A stretch of 64,000 bases of DNA, taken from the NCBI GenBank assembly GCA_902778115.1, contig CACYWG010000008.1, positions 1 to 64,000 of the forward strand, written 5' to 3'. Within the stretch, counting starts at the first letter, position 1; the number at the start of each line of letters is the position of its first letter. Positions 1 to 7,946 of this stretch are shown in pieces. The stretch is from Oscillospiraceae bacterium. Its GTDB lineage: Bacteria; Bacillota; Clostridia; Oscillospirales; Oscillospiraceae. The notes beneath the pieces were generated by a model. It searched no databases, had not been told where the DNA came from, and saw only the letters and a list, made by a program, of their open reading frames with translations. The translations under genes were made by a program, and so were the position numbers.

Positions 1-1
1 C

Positions 2-1266
2 CCTCCGGGCTGGGCCTTCGACCACCTGTTTAACGATGCGGGCGAGCAGATCATCGGCGGCTTCACGATGGAGCTCTACAACGACCTCAAGGCGATGGAT
101 TGCGCGATGGACCTGCCGAAGCCCGAAAACCGCTGTCTGAATTCCCCGGCCTTCGTGGATATCGACTGGGGCGGGCTGCTGCTGTTCGAGAAATGCCGCG
201 AGGCGGGCGTGCAGCTGATGCTGCACACGCTGGCTGTGGACGTTCTCAAAGAGGGCGACACGGTGCAGGGCGTCATCGTGGAAAACACCTCCGGCCGCAT
301 GGCCGTGATGGGCAAGGTCGTCATCGAAGCCACCGGCGAGGGCGATATCGCCGCCCGCGCGGGCGTACCCTACAGCCAGATCGACCGCACCAAGGAAGAG
401 CTGGATCCGCCCTCCATCACCTTCCACATGGACGGCGTGGACTGGGCCAAGACCACGGCCTATTTCAAGGCGCACCCCGATCAAATCATCCCCCCGCATT
501 TCAAAAACAACGACAAATACAGATTCATCAACGAAAAGCGCCTCAAGGCGCTGGAGGAGTGCGAGAGCATCCTGGATCTCGTCCGCGACGGCGTGATCGA
601 CGAGCTCGAGTACGACGACCTGACGCATCAGGCGCTGGCCAACGGGGATCTGCATCCCTACGGCGACCTGGGCCACTTCTTCACCTACCGTCAGGGCGGC
701 GTGATCCAGCCCGTCTTCCAGCATACGGCGCAGGCCGTCGACTGCGACACCACGGACATCACCGAGTATTCCAACGGCGAGATGGAGACCCGCCGCCAGG
801 TCGTGATCGCGATCCCCGCGATCCAAAAGTACCTGCCCGGCTTTGAAAACGCCTACCTGACCCGTATGACCGTCGGCATGAATTTGACGACGTGATCGCC
901 AAGTGCGCGATGAGCGCGAACGAAGGCGGCCCCTTCCACTCCGCTTCCACGCCCGGCACGGCGATGAATCTCAACCCGAACATCGTCAAGCACCGTCCGC
1001 CCGAAGGCGGCAGCTACGACATCCCGTATCGCGCCCTGGTGCCGAAGGGGATCGAGGGCATGCTGCTGACCGGCAAGCTGGTCTCCGTGACCGAGGACTT
1101 CAAGCGCGATCTGCTGCCCGACAACATCATCTGGGGTCAGGCGGCCGGCATCGCGGCCGCGATCTGCGTGCGCCGCGGCCTTACTCCGCGCGAGCTGGAG
1201 AGCGACGTGACCGAGCTGCAGGAGATCCTCCGCAAGAACGGCGCCATCCTCGACGGCGTAAAATAA
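2..1266 (+). pseudogene. FAD-dependent oxidoreductase, 5' partial, internally deleted and frameshifted
   Basis: The reading frame enters from outside the window and runs to a stop at 895. The same protein continues in the next frame from about 880 to 1266. The first part has the ending of the FAD_oxidored family: IDWGGLLLFEKCREAG, then a KVVIEATGEGDIAARAG segment matching the conserved ATGDGD turn near the flavin. The second part (FDDVIAKCAMSANEGGPFHS, then GMLLTGKLVSVTEDF) is the family's C-terminus. Between TVGM and FDDVIAK the family normally has about twenty residues around a GxRExRR motif; these are missing and the frame changes there. It is either a decayed gene or an assembly error. 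No substrate can be assigned; relatives are often paired with sugar-acid or polyol catabolism genes. Confidence 0.75.
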
Positions 1267-1280
1267 GGCGAAAAATATGA

Positions 1281-1314
1281 AAAACGCCCGGTTTCGTCTG
1301 AAACCGGGCGTTTT
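1281..1314. terminator. Bidirectional intrinsic terminator
   Basis: A perfect 15-bp stem (AAAACGCCCGGTTTC with its complement) closes a GTCT loop. The stem ends are A/T runs, so it can stop both the rightward oxidoreductase transcript and the leftward LysR transcript, which converge here. Confidence 0.85.
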
Positions 1315-1329
1315 GCTGTCTGGGAGAAT

Positions 1330-2244
1330 TTATTTTTTCCCTGTCTCGGAGGGCAGATAATATTTTTTGATATAGTCGACGAAAGCATCGCGGATGCGCC
1401 GCGGACGGCTGCACTCGGAATACATCGACATCGTGAGGACGGGCGGATTGTCCAGATGGATAAAGGCAAAGCGGTCGGTGTAAAACTTCGAGCGGGAGAT
1501 GCTTTCAAACTGCAGCGTCGAGCGCATGCCGACGGAAATATACTGCCGGATCGTGCCGAGACGGACGTCGGAGTTCGTCAGCTGGGGGATGAAGCCGTGG
1601 GATTTGCAGGCGTTCATGATGTAGGTGAACAGCTCCATATCCTCGCGAGGGAAGCAGAAGGGGACGTTTTTGGCGTCCTCGAGGCTGATGGTGTCGCCCC
1701 AGCCCATTTTCGCGGCATACTCGTGGCTGGTGATCAGGATCAGCTGGTCGCTGAAAAGCGGGGTGACCTCATAGTCCGGGATGTTGCCGAGGATCTCCGA
1801 GTAGCCGAAGCAGACCTCCGCCTGGCGCAGCGTAAGCAGCTGCTTGAGGCGGGAGTGGTCAAATTCCATGGTCTCGATGTAGAAGTTGTCCTCCGCCGCC
1901 TCAAAGCTTGTCAGTGGCTTGAGCAGACCGCTGTGGGCGACGTTCAGGAAAGTCGCAATCACCAGCTTCCGGTGATGGTTCAGCCGGTAATTATCGGACG
2001 CCGTGAGCATGACGTCATAGTCTTCCATGATGTTGTTGATGTAGTTGGACATATATTCCCCGAAGGGGGAGAGGGAAACGCTGTTGTTGTTTTTCCGGAT
2101 AAACAGCTCTCCGCCCAGGGTGTCCTCCAGCGTCTTGATCCGCTTGGAGAGGGAAGACTGGGAAATATACAGGCTGTTGGCCGCCTTGGAAAAGCTCTTG
2201 TGCTGCGAAACGGCCTGAAAGCACATCAGATACTCGAATTTCAT
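1330..2244 (-). CDS. LysR-family transcriptional regulator
   Basis: 304-residue regulator. The N-terminal winged helix-turn-helix covers about residues 1-60 (FSKAANSLYISQSSLSKRIK is the recognition segment). The rest is a LysR substrate-binding domain with the usual periplasmic-binding-like pattern. The start is placed at 2244, where GGGGTGAG lies just upstream; an in-frame ATG at 2265 would add seven residues but has a poorer ribosome binding site. It converges on the broken oxidoreductase gene. LysR proteins commonly control neighbouring catabolic genes, so that oxidoreductase is a candidate former target. The effector is unknown. Confidence 0.85.
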   Translation of the reverse strand: MKFEYLMCFQAVSQHKSFSKAANSLYISQSSLSKRIKTLEDTLGGELFIRKNNNSVSLSPFGEYMSNYINNIMEDYDVMLTASDNYRLNHHRKLVIATFLNVAHSGLLKPLTSFEAAEDNFYIETMEFDHSRLKQLLTLRQAEVCFGYSEILGNIPDYEVTPLFSDQLILITSHEYAAKMGWGDTISLEDAKNVPFCFPREDMELFTYIMNACKSHGFIPQLTNSDVRLGTIRQYISVGMRSTLQFESISRSKFYTDRFAFIHLDNPPVLTMSMYSECSRPRRIRDAFVDYIKKYYLPSETGKK

Positions 2245-2276
2245 CAACTCACCCCAATCTATCATGATTCTATTTA

Positions 2277-2305
2277 TTCATAACACAAATATCGGAACAA
2301 TTCAA
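2277..2305 (-). promoter_or_regulatory. Putative promoter of the LysR gene
   Basis: On the minus strand, TTGAAT and TATGAA are separated by 17 bp, about 30 bp upstream of the chosen start. An ATCATGAT palindrome sits between the -10 and the start codon and could be an autoregulatory site. The -10 is weak. Confidence 0.4.
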
Positions 2306-2442
2306 TTTTGAAATTATGAACATTTCTGCTCGGTAACGAAAAAAGCAGAGCAGTATTCCATACCGGCATTTGAAAAAAGCGAAGAAAACATAGAAAAGCA
2401 AAGAAAGATCAGCAGAGAAGCTTTCAAATTTTGCGGTCTGTG

Positions 2443-2526
2443 TTTCCAAAATGGAATCATACGGGCAATTTGCCCGGTTTCGGCGCCCAGCGCCTTCCAA
2501 ACGGCGCAATGATTCAATTTTGGAAA
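2443..2526. repeat. 84-bp element with 18-bp terminal inverted repeats
   Basis: TTTCCAAAATGGAATCAT at 2443-2460 is the inverted complement of ATGATTCAATTTTGGAAA at 2509-2526 with a single mismatch. Inside is a smaller hairpin, CGGGCAATTTGCCCG (2462-2476). It could be a small mobile-element remnant or a structured regulatory site. Confidence 0.6.
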
Positions 2527-2711
2527 GACTGATGAAAAGAAACGGAATTGCCATCGAAACAAGAAGAATGTTACAATAACAGCGTAAAGAGAAGCATTCC
2601 CGATCTCACCGATCAGCTTCGGCTCCCGGCTCCCGTTTTACATGCCAGCCAATGTATTCTCCTCATTCACTTTTCCATTCTTCCCTTTTCATTTGGGCGC
2701 CGCGTAGCCTT

Positions 2712-2743
2712 CCCCCATGTGTGCCGCGCATGGGGGATTTTTA
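2712..2743 (+). terminator. Terminator-like hairpin
   Basis: CCCCCATG pairs with CATGGGGG across a 9-nt loop and is followed by ATTTTTAT. It has the form of a rightward intrinsic terminator, although no rightward gene ends here. Confidence 0.45.
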
Positions 2744-2756
2744 TGCCCGCCGACAG

Positions 2757-2794
2757 ACGGAGGGAGCGGTCGAAAAACCGGCCGCTCCCTCCGT
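2757..2794 (-). terminator. Hairpin downstream of ylbJ
   Basis: ACGGAGGGAGCGG (2757-2769) pairs perfectly with CCGCTCCCTCCGT (2782-2794). It lies just past the ylbJ stop codon and probably ends that transcript, although the U-tract in the leftward direction is poor. Confidence 0.5.
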
Positions 2795-2812
2795 TTTGCT
2801 TTCGGGGATGGA

Positions 2813-3739
2813 TCACAGGAGGGGAGCAAGGGCTCCGGCAATCAGCGCCGAGAACAGCGCGCTGCAGAGTCTGCCCAGTGCGTGCCGCCGGAGGGACAGC
2901 TCGCTGTCGGCAAAGAGCGCCGCCGTCTGGCAGTGAACCGACAGCCCGCCCCAGCCGAGGACCGCCGCGGCGAGGGCGAGATGCACCGGGCTCGGGTCCA
3001 GTCCGCGCATCGCGCCGACCGCGCTTCCGATTTCGAACAGGCCGCAGACGAGCGCGCGCCGCTCCTGTGTGCGGATGCCGAGCAGGGGGAAAAGCCCCCA
3101 GCTTTCCAGCAGTCCCAGCAGCACCGAAAAGCACACCACGAAGCCGCAGACCGTCAGCACGGCGCTCACGGCCTGCCGCACCGCCGCAGGAAAGGCTGCG
3201 GCGAAGGGCTCGCCCGCCTTCGGCTCGACGGGCCGGCCGTCGCCGCCGGGCCGGGAAAACAGCAGCCCTGTCAGAACGGCCGCCGCGGCATGCGCCGCAT
3301 AGAGCAGAAAACCGGAACGCGCCGAGCCGAAAACGCCGACGCCCACCGCGCCGACCAGAAAGGCCGGACCGGAGTTGTTGACGAAAAGCAGCAGGCGCTC
3401 CGCCTCATCCCGGTCGATCTCCCGCTGCGCCAGCAGCTCCGCCACGCAGGCGGCGCCCATCGGATAGCCGCCCAGCAGGCCCACCGGCAGCGCGGTCAGT
3501 CCCGCTCCGGACACGCCGAAGAGCCGCCCGGCCAGCGGGGAGAGCCGCCGCCCGATCCTGCGGGGCACGCCGAGACGGCTGAGCAGGATCGAGAGTACGA
3601 AAAAAGGGAACAGCGAGGGCAGGATCGTCCCGGCACAGACGGCGAGCGCCGCGCGGGCCGAATCCATCACCGCAGCGCCTGAAAAGCACAGTGCGAGCAT
3701 GGCGGCGCCCACCGCTGCTGCTGTCAGTTTGTCCTTCAA
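2813..3739 (-). CDS. ylbJ: YlbJ-like sporulation integral membrane protein
   Basis: 308-residue polytopic membrane protein of the YlbJ/nucleoside-recognition (Gate) type. Visible family signatures are ILPSLFPFFVLS near residue 40, LLGGYPMGA near residue 90 and FVNNSGPAFLVGAVG near residue 120, set among about eight hydrophobic segments. It is shorter than Bacillus YlbJ (about 400 residues). In Bacillus the gene belongs to the mother-cell SigE regulon and is needed for heat-resistant spores; the transported or sensed compound is unknown. Here it is divergent from the sporulation pair yqfC-yqfD, so the 74-bp gap between them probably holds mother-cell promoters in both directions. Confidence 0.8.
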   Translation of the reverse strand: MKDKLTAAAVGAAMLALCFSGAAVMDSARAALAVCAGTILPSLFPFFVLSILLSRLGVPRRIGRRLSPLAGRLFGVSGAGLTALPVGLLGGYPMGAACVAELLAQREIDRDEAERLLLFVNNSGPAFLVGAVGVGVFGSARSGFLLYAAHAAAAVLTGLLFSRPGGDGRPVEPKAGEPFAAAFPAAVRQAVSAVLTVCGFVVCFSVLLGLLESWGLFPLLGIRTQERRALVCGLFEIGSAVGAMRGLDPSPVHLALAAAVLGWGGLSVHCQTAALFADSELSLRRHALGRLCSALFSALIAGALAPLL

Positions 3740-3813
3740 ATCCTATCCCTCCTTTGCCCGGTATCAAGTTATGGCAGGGAACATAAAAATAGACTGTGCA
3801 GGGAGGCGAGAGT

Positions 3814-4086
3814 TTGAAGAAGATCAAGGGACTGTGCGAGGATCTGGCCGAGCGGCTGGAGCTGCCGAAGGAGGCAGTCGGCGATGCGGTGCGGCTGACG
3901 GCGGTGGGCGACCGGCGGCTGCTGATCGAAAACCACTGCGGCCTGCTCGCCTACGGCACGGAGGAGATCCGCGTCAGCACCGGGCGGGGCCAGATCGTCC
4001 TGCGCGGAACAGAGCTCGGCATGCGCGCGATGAACCGCGCGGAGCTGCTGATCACCGGGCGGCTGCAGAGCCTTGCGTGGGAGTAG
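3814..4086 (+). CDS. yqfC: Sporulation protein YqfC
   Basis: 90-residue YabP/YqfC-family protein, usual length for the family. A TTG start at 3814 is chosen because GGGAGG lies 7 bp upstream and translation then begins LKKIKGLCEDLAERLELP, the typical family N-terminus. Central residues ENHCGLLAYGTEEIRVST and the C-terminal GTELGMRAMNRAELLITG match the family core. It is followed after 3 bp by yqfD. In Bacillus this pair is under SigE and needed in the mother cell; a CATAAAAAT sequence at 3782-3790 resembles a SigE -10 element, but this is weak evidence. Confidence 0.85.
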   Translation: MKKIKGLCEDLAERLELPKEAVGDAVRLTAVGDRRLLIENHCGLLAYGTEEIRVSTGRGQIVLRGTELGMRAMNRAELLITGRLQSLAWE

Positions 4087-4089
4087 AAT

Positions 4090-5256
4090 ATGGCAAGAGT
4101 GGAAGAAAACATCCGCGGCCTCGTGCGCGCGGAGCTTCGCGGGCCGGAGCCGGAAAAGCTGCTCAACGCCTGCCTGGCGGAAAACCTGCCGCTGATCCGG
4201 CCGGAGAGCATGGACCGCTGGACGCTGCGTCTTGGGGTCTACGAGGGCGATCTGCAGCGTCTGGAGGAACTGGCCGCGAAATGCGGCTGCGAACTGCGGC
4301 TGCTTTCCCGGCGCGGCGGCAGCCGCGTGGGAAAGCTGCTGCTGCGGCGTTTCGGACTGCTGCTGGCGGCCTTTGCCGCGCTGGCGCTGCTGCTCAGCGC
4401 CTCGCTCTTCGTGTGGGAGATCCGCCCGGTCGGCGCGGAGGAAATCAGCCGGGGCGAACTGCTGCGCGCGCTGGAGGAGAGCGGTCTGCGCATCGGCTGC
4501 TTCTGGCCGACGCTTGACGCGGACGCGCTGCGCGACCGGATGCTGCTGCGCGAGCCGCGCCTGGCCTGGCTTGCGGTCAATATCCACGGCTCTGTGGCCG
4601 AGGTGCGGCTGCTCCCGCGTGCGGAAAAGCCGGAGATCCCGCAGGATGGCGGGGCGGCGGATCTGCGCGCCTGCCGGGCGGGCGTTGTGCGGAATGTCTC
4701 CGCGCGCAGCGGGCAGGTGCTGGTGCAGCCCGGCCAGGCCGTGACCGCGGGGGAGCTCCTCGTCAGCGGCAGCGTGGAGAGCATCACCGCCGCGCCGCGC
4801 CGGGTGCGCGCGCAGGGCGAGGTCTGGGCCGATACCTGGTATGAGCTGACAGCCCTCTGCCCGCCGCCGCAGGGCAAGGAGAGCGGCAAGGCGGGAGCGC
4901 GGGGACGGCTGGCGCTGAAAATCGGCGGAAAACGGATCAATTTTTATCAAAACGGTGGAAAAACTATTGACGGCTGTGATAAAATCGTGCATGAATATAA
5001 TTTGGGGATCGAGGGACTTTTCCGCCTGCCGCTGAGCATTGTCCGGGAAGAACTGCGGCCCTATCGGGTGAAAGAGCTCAGCCGGGACCCCGCCGAGGAG
5101 ATCGGGCAGCGAATGCTTGCCTCGCTTGCCGAGCACATCGAGGGTGAGATCGTCTCTTCCAGCCTCTCCACAGCGCAGGTCGACGGCATGACCGTTGTCA
5201 CGCTGCGCGCGCAATGCCGGGAGGATATCGCACAAACGGTTGACATAACACCATAA
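4090..5256 (+). CDS. yqfD: Sporulation protein YqfD
   Basis: 388-residue YqfD-family membrane protein, usual length. The N-terminal cytoplasmic domain (about 1-80) contains the LRLGVYEGDLQRLEELAAKCG region typical of the family. A single transmembrane segment follows at about 88-108, then a long extracytoplasmic domain with VAEVRLL near residue 175 and a biotinyl-lipoyl-like stretch, QVLVQPGQAVTAGELLVSG, near 220. It is made with YqfC from one transcript and has a mother-cell role during spore formation in Bacillus; the biochemical activity is not known. Confidence 0.85.
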   Translation: MARVEENIRGLVRAELRGPEPEKLLNACLAENLPLIRPESMDRWTLRLGVYEGDLQRLEELAAKCGCELRLLSRRGGSRVGKLLLRRFGLLLAAFAALALLLSASLFVWEIRPVGAEEISRGELLRALEESGLRIGCFWPTLDADALRDRMLLREPRLAWLAVNIHGSVAEVRLLPRAEKPEIPQDGGAADLRACRAGVVRNVSARSGQVLVQPGQAVTAGELLVSGSVESITAAPRRVRAQGEVWADTWYELTALCPPPQGKESGKAGARGRLALKIGGKRINFYQNGGKTIDGCDKIVHEYNLGIEGLFRLPLSIVREELRPYRVKELSRDPAEEIGQRMLASLAEHIEGEIVSSSLSTAQVDGMTVVTLRAQCREDIAQTVDITP

Positions 5257-5283
5257 CGATACCAACACAAAAGAGGATTTCCT

Positions 5284-6297
5284 ATGATAGAAAAAACGAT
5301 TGAAGTGGAACGGATGGAGCATGTGATCCAGGTCTTCGGCTCCTTCGACCAGAACCTGCGCATCATCGAGCAGGAGCTGAGCGTCAAGGTGCTTGACCGG
5401 GACGACAAGATCCACATCTGCGGCGAGGCCGAAAACGTGATGCTGGCGGAGAAGGCCATCAACGGCCTGCTGACGCTGGCTGCGCGCGGCGAGGCGATCG
5501 ACGCGCAGAACGTGCGCTACATCCTCAAGCTCGTCAGCGAGGGCAAGGAGAGCAAGATCCAGGAGTTGGCGGGGGACGTGATCTGCATCACGGCCAAGGG
5601 CAAGCCCATCAAGCCCAAGACCCTCGGCCAGCGGGACTACTGCGAGGCCATCCGCGAAAACACCGTCACCCTCGGCATCGGTCCGGCCGGCACCGGCAAG
5701 ACCTATCTGGCCGTGGCGGCGGCCGTGGCGGCCTTCCGCGCCGAGGAGGTCAACCGCATCATCCTCACGCGCCCGGCCGTGGAAGCCGGCGAGCGCCTGG
5801 GCTTCCTGCCCGGCGACCTGCAGAGCAAGGTCGACCCGTACCTGCGCCCGCTGTACGACGCGCTGTTCGACATGCTCGGCGCCGACACCTATCAGAAATA
5901 CCTGGAGCGCGGCAACATCGAGGTCGCGCCGCTGGCCTACATGCGCGGCCGCACGCTCGATGACAGCTTCATCATCCTTGACGAGGCGCAGAACACCTCC
6001 CGCGAGCAGATGAAAATGTTTTTGACGCGCATCGGCTTCGGCTCCAAGGTCGTCATCACCGGCGATATCACGCAGATCGACCTGCCCGAGGACAAGGTCA
6101 GCGGTCTGAAGGTGGCCATGCGGGTGCTCGAGGGCATCGACGACATCGCGATCTGCACGCTCACCGGCGCGGACGTGGTGCGCCACCGCCTCGTGCAGAA
6201 GATCATCGAGGCCTATGAGGACTACGACAAAAAGCATCCGTCGTCCGAGGCGCCGCAGCCGAAAAAGCTGCCGCCGAAAAAATATAAAAGAGGGTGA
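5284..6297 (+). CDS. phoH: PhoH-like ATPase
   Basis: 337-residue PhoH/YbeZ-family P-loop ATPase. The N-terminal KH-like region (about 1-100) is followed by the ATPase domain with Walker A GPAGTGKT near residue 140 and Walker B FIILDEAQNTS near 230. It overlaps the start region of ybeY, which encodes its usual functional partner in 16S rRNA maturation and RNA quality control. The lysine-rich C-terminal tail, ending KKLPPKKYKRG, is typical. RBS: AGGA in AGAGGATTTCCT upstream of the ATG. Confidence 0.93.
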   Translation: MIEKTIEVERMEHVIQVFGSFDQNLRIIEQELSVKVLDRDDKIHICGEAENVMLAEKAINGLLTLAARGEAIDAQNVRYILKLVSEGKESKIQELAGDVICITAKGKPIKPKTLGQRDYCEAIRENTVTLGIGPAGTGKTYLAVAAAVAAFRAEEVNRIILTRPAVEAGERLGFLPGDLQSKVDPYLRPLYDALFDMLGADTYQKYLERGNIEVAPLAYMRGRTLDDSFIILDEAQNTSREQMKMFLTRIGFGSKVVITGDITQIDLPEDKVSGLKVAMRVLEGIDDIAICTLTGADVVRHRLVQKIIEAYEDYDKKHPSSEAPQPKKLPPKKYKRG

Positions 6298-6302
6298 GCG
6301 CC

Positions 6303-6782
6303 ATGGATTATGAGATCTACGTCAGCCGCGAGAAACGCAATCTCGGGCACAATAACTCCGCCGCGCTGATCAAAAAGGCCGCGGCCATGGCCCTGCGCGC
6401 CGAGGGCGTGGGACAGGCGATCATCAGCGTTATGTTAACCGATGATGAGGGCATCCGCAGCGTCAACCGCGAGTTTCGCGGCGTGGACCGCGCCACCGAC
6501 GTGCTGAGCTTCCCGCTCAACGAGCTGCAGCCGGGCGCCTTCGACCCCGCCGACTGCGAAACCGATCCCGAGACCGGCGCCGTGCTGCTGGGTGACATGA
6601 TGATCTCGGTGCCGCGCTGCGCCGAGCAGGGAGAGGACTTCGGCCACGGCTACGAGCGGGAGATCATGTATCTGACCGTGCATTCGGTGCTTCATCTGCT
6701 GGGTTACGACCATGTGGATGAGGGCGAAATGAAACAGCAGATGCGGCAGAGAGAAAAAGAAATCATGGGAGATAAAGACTGA
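6303..6782 (+). CDS. ybeY: Endoribonuclease YbeY
   Basis: 159-residue zinc-dependent RNase involved in 16S rRNA 3'-end processing and late ribosome quality control. The metal-binding motif HSVLHLLGYDH (three histidines) is intact near residue 125, and the RATDVLSFPL segment near residue 60 is the other family signature. The start at ATG 6303 is preferred over the GTG at 6294 because AGAGGGTGA then lies at proper spacing. It overlaps the phoH coding end by sharing its ribosome binding site, which suggests coupled translation. Confidence 0.93.
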   Translation: MDYEIYVSREKRNLGHNNSAALIKKAAAMALRAEGVGQAIISVMLTDDEGIRSVNREFRGVDRATDVLSFPLNELQPGAFDPADCETDPETGAVLLGDMMISVPRCAEQGEDFGHGYEREIMYLTVHSVLHLLGYDHVDEGEMKQQMRQREKEIMGDKD

Positions 6783-6783
6783 T

Positions 6784-7677
6784 ATGGAACAGACAAAATC
6801 GGCAATGATCACGATCTGCGGCCGCCCGAACGTGGGCAAATCCACGCTGACCAACGCCCTCGTGGGCGAGAAGATCGCCATCGTGTCCAACAAGCCGCAG
6901 ACCACTCGCAACCGCATCACCGGCATCGTCAGCCGCGGCAGCACCCAGTTCGTGCTGCTCGACACGCCGGGCTTCCACAAGCCGCGCACGAAGCTGGGCG
7001 ACTATATGGTGGGCGTCGTGCGCGAGAGCGTGGCCGACGTGGACGGCGTGCTGCTGCTGGTCGAGCCCGTGGCGGCGGTTGGGCCGCAGGAGGAGGCGCT
7101 GCTGGAGCGCCTGCGCGAGGCCGGAGCGCCGGTCATCCTGGTCATCAACAAGATCGACACCGTCGAGCGTACGCGCCTGCTGGAGGTCATCGCTGCCTAT
7201 GCGCCGCTGTATGACTTTGAGGCCGTCATCCCCGTGTCCGCCAGGACCGGCGAGGGCCTGGGTGAGCTGCTGGACGAGATGGAGAAATTCGCCGCCGAGG
7301 GGCCGCACTTCTTCCCGGACGACATGATCACCGACCAGCCGGAGCGCCAGATCTGCGCGGAGCTGCTGCGCGAAAAGCTGCTGCAGTGCCTCGACAAGGA
7401 GATCCCGCACGGCACGGCCGTGGAGCTGACCCGCTTTACCGAGCGCGAGGACGGCGTTGTGGAGCTGGAGGCGACGATCTACTGCGAAAAGGACAGCCAC
7501 AAGGGCATCATCATCGGCAAAAAAGGCGCGATGCTGAAAAAGATCGGAGAGCTGGCCCGGCAGGACATGGAGGAATTCCTCGGCACGAAGGTCTATCTGC
7601 AGACCTGGGTCAAGGTCAAGGAGAACTGGCGCGATTCCGTCGGCCTGCTGCGCAACTTCGGCTTTACGAACGACTAA
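6784..7677 (+). CDS. era: GTPase Era
   Basis: 297-residue Era GTPase, usual length. The G1 loop is GRPNVGKST near residue 11, G3 is DTPGFHKP near 58, and NKID (G4) lies near 122. A C-terminal KH domain with GMVIGKKG-like IIIGKKGAMLKKIG binds the 3' end of 16S rRNA. Era acts in 30S subunit assembly. It starts 2 bp after ybeY and is followed by yqzL and recO, the same order as in Bacillus. Confidence 0.95.
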   Translation: MEQTKSAMITICGRPNVGKSTLTNALVGEKIAIVSNKPQTTRNRITGIVSRGSTQFVLLDTPGFHKPRTKLGDYMVGVVRESVADVDGVLLLVEPVAAVGPQEEALLERLREAGAPVILVINKIDTVERTRLLEVIAAYAPLYDFEAVIPVSARTGEGLGELLDEMEKFAAEGPHFFPDDMITDQPERQICAELLREKLLQCLDKEIPHGTAVELTRFTEREDGVVELEATIYCEKDSHKGIIIGKKGAMLKKIGELARQDMEEFLGTKVYLQTWVKVKENWRDSVGLLRNFGFTND

Positions 7678-7734
7678 TTCTTTCCACTCGTAATCAACGC
7701 TGCGCTGCAAATACTAAGCCCAGAGGTGATCGCA

Positions 7735-7893
7735 ATGAACGCCGATGGGATCTGGTACAGCTTTTTCGATACCGGCGATCCGTTCTGCTATTTGCTGGCC
7801 AAGCGCCTGGAGGAACAGGAGCGGCGGGATGATGCGGAAAAGCCGAAGAAAGCGCACGAAGGGGAAGGGGACACGCCCCGCCCCTTGGATTGA
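7735..7893 (+). CDS. yqzL: YqzL-like small protein
   Basis: 52-residue small gene in the era-recO gap, the position of yqzL in Bacillus. Translation begins MNADGIWYSFFDTGDPFCYL, matching the short YqzL pattern of W-x-x-F-x-x-TG followed by YLL and a charged helix (LAKRLEEQERRDD). RBS AGAGGTGA lies at good spacing before ATG 7735. Function is unknown even in Bacillus. Confidence 0.7.
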   Translation: MNADGIWYSFFDTGDPFCYLLAKRLEEQERRDDAEKPKKAHEGEGDTPRPLD

Positions 7894-7895
7894 TA

Positions 7896-7946
7896 GTTTA
7901 CATAATTCGTTAACAACACAAGCGGAACATCTTTGGTTTACATAAT
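7896..7946. repeat. Two direct repeats of GTTTACATAAT upstream of recO
   Basis: GTTTACATAAT occurs at 7896-7906 and again at 7936-7946, exactly 40 bp apart. The second copy overlaps the leader of recO, which has no clear Shine-Dalgarno sequence. A protein-binding site is possible. Confidence 0.45.

Larger units (their letters stand above)
2266..2812. other. Long AT-rich intergenic region without a supported gene
   Basis: 547 bp between the two leftward genes. The part from about 2280 to 2660 is clearly more AT-rich than the rest of the window. Open frames here have no ribosome binding sites or recognisable protein features. It holds the LysR promoter, an 84-bp inverted-repeat element (2443-2526) and two terminator-like hairpins near its right end. 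Confidence 0.7.

Noticed and set aside
2270-2562. Short minus-strand open frames in the AT-rich spacer
   Set aside because: No ribosome binding site, no homology-like motif and a biased Phe/Ser/Cys composition from AT-rich sequence.
2548-3682. Arg/Pro-rich plus-strand open frames opposite ylbJ
   Set aside because: Composition typical of the antisense of a GC-rich membrane protein gene; ylbJ accounts for the region.
3769-6237. 822-codon open frame on the minus strand opposite yqfC, yqfD and phoH
   Set aside because: Its protein is a low-complexity His/Arg/Gln/Ala/Leu shadow of GC-rich codons; the plus-strand genes have clear families, starts and motifs.
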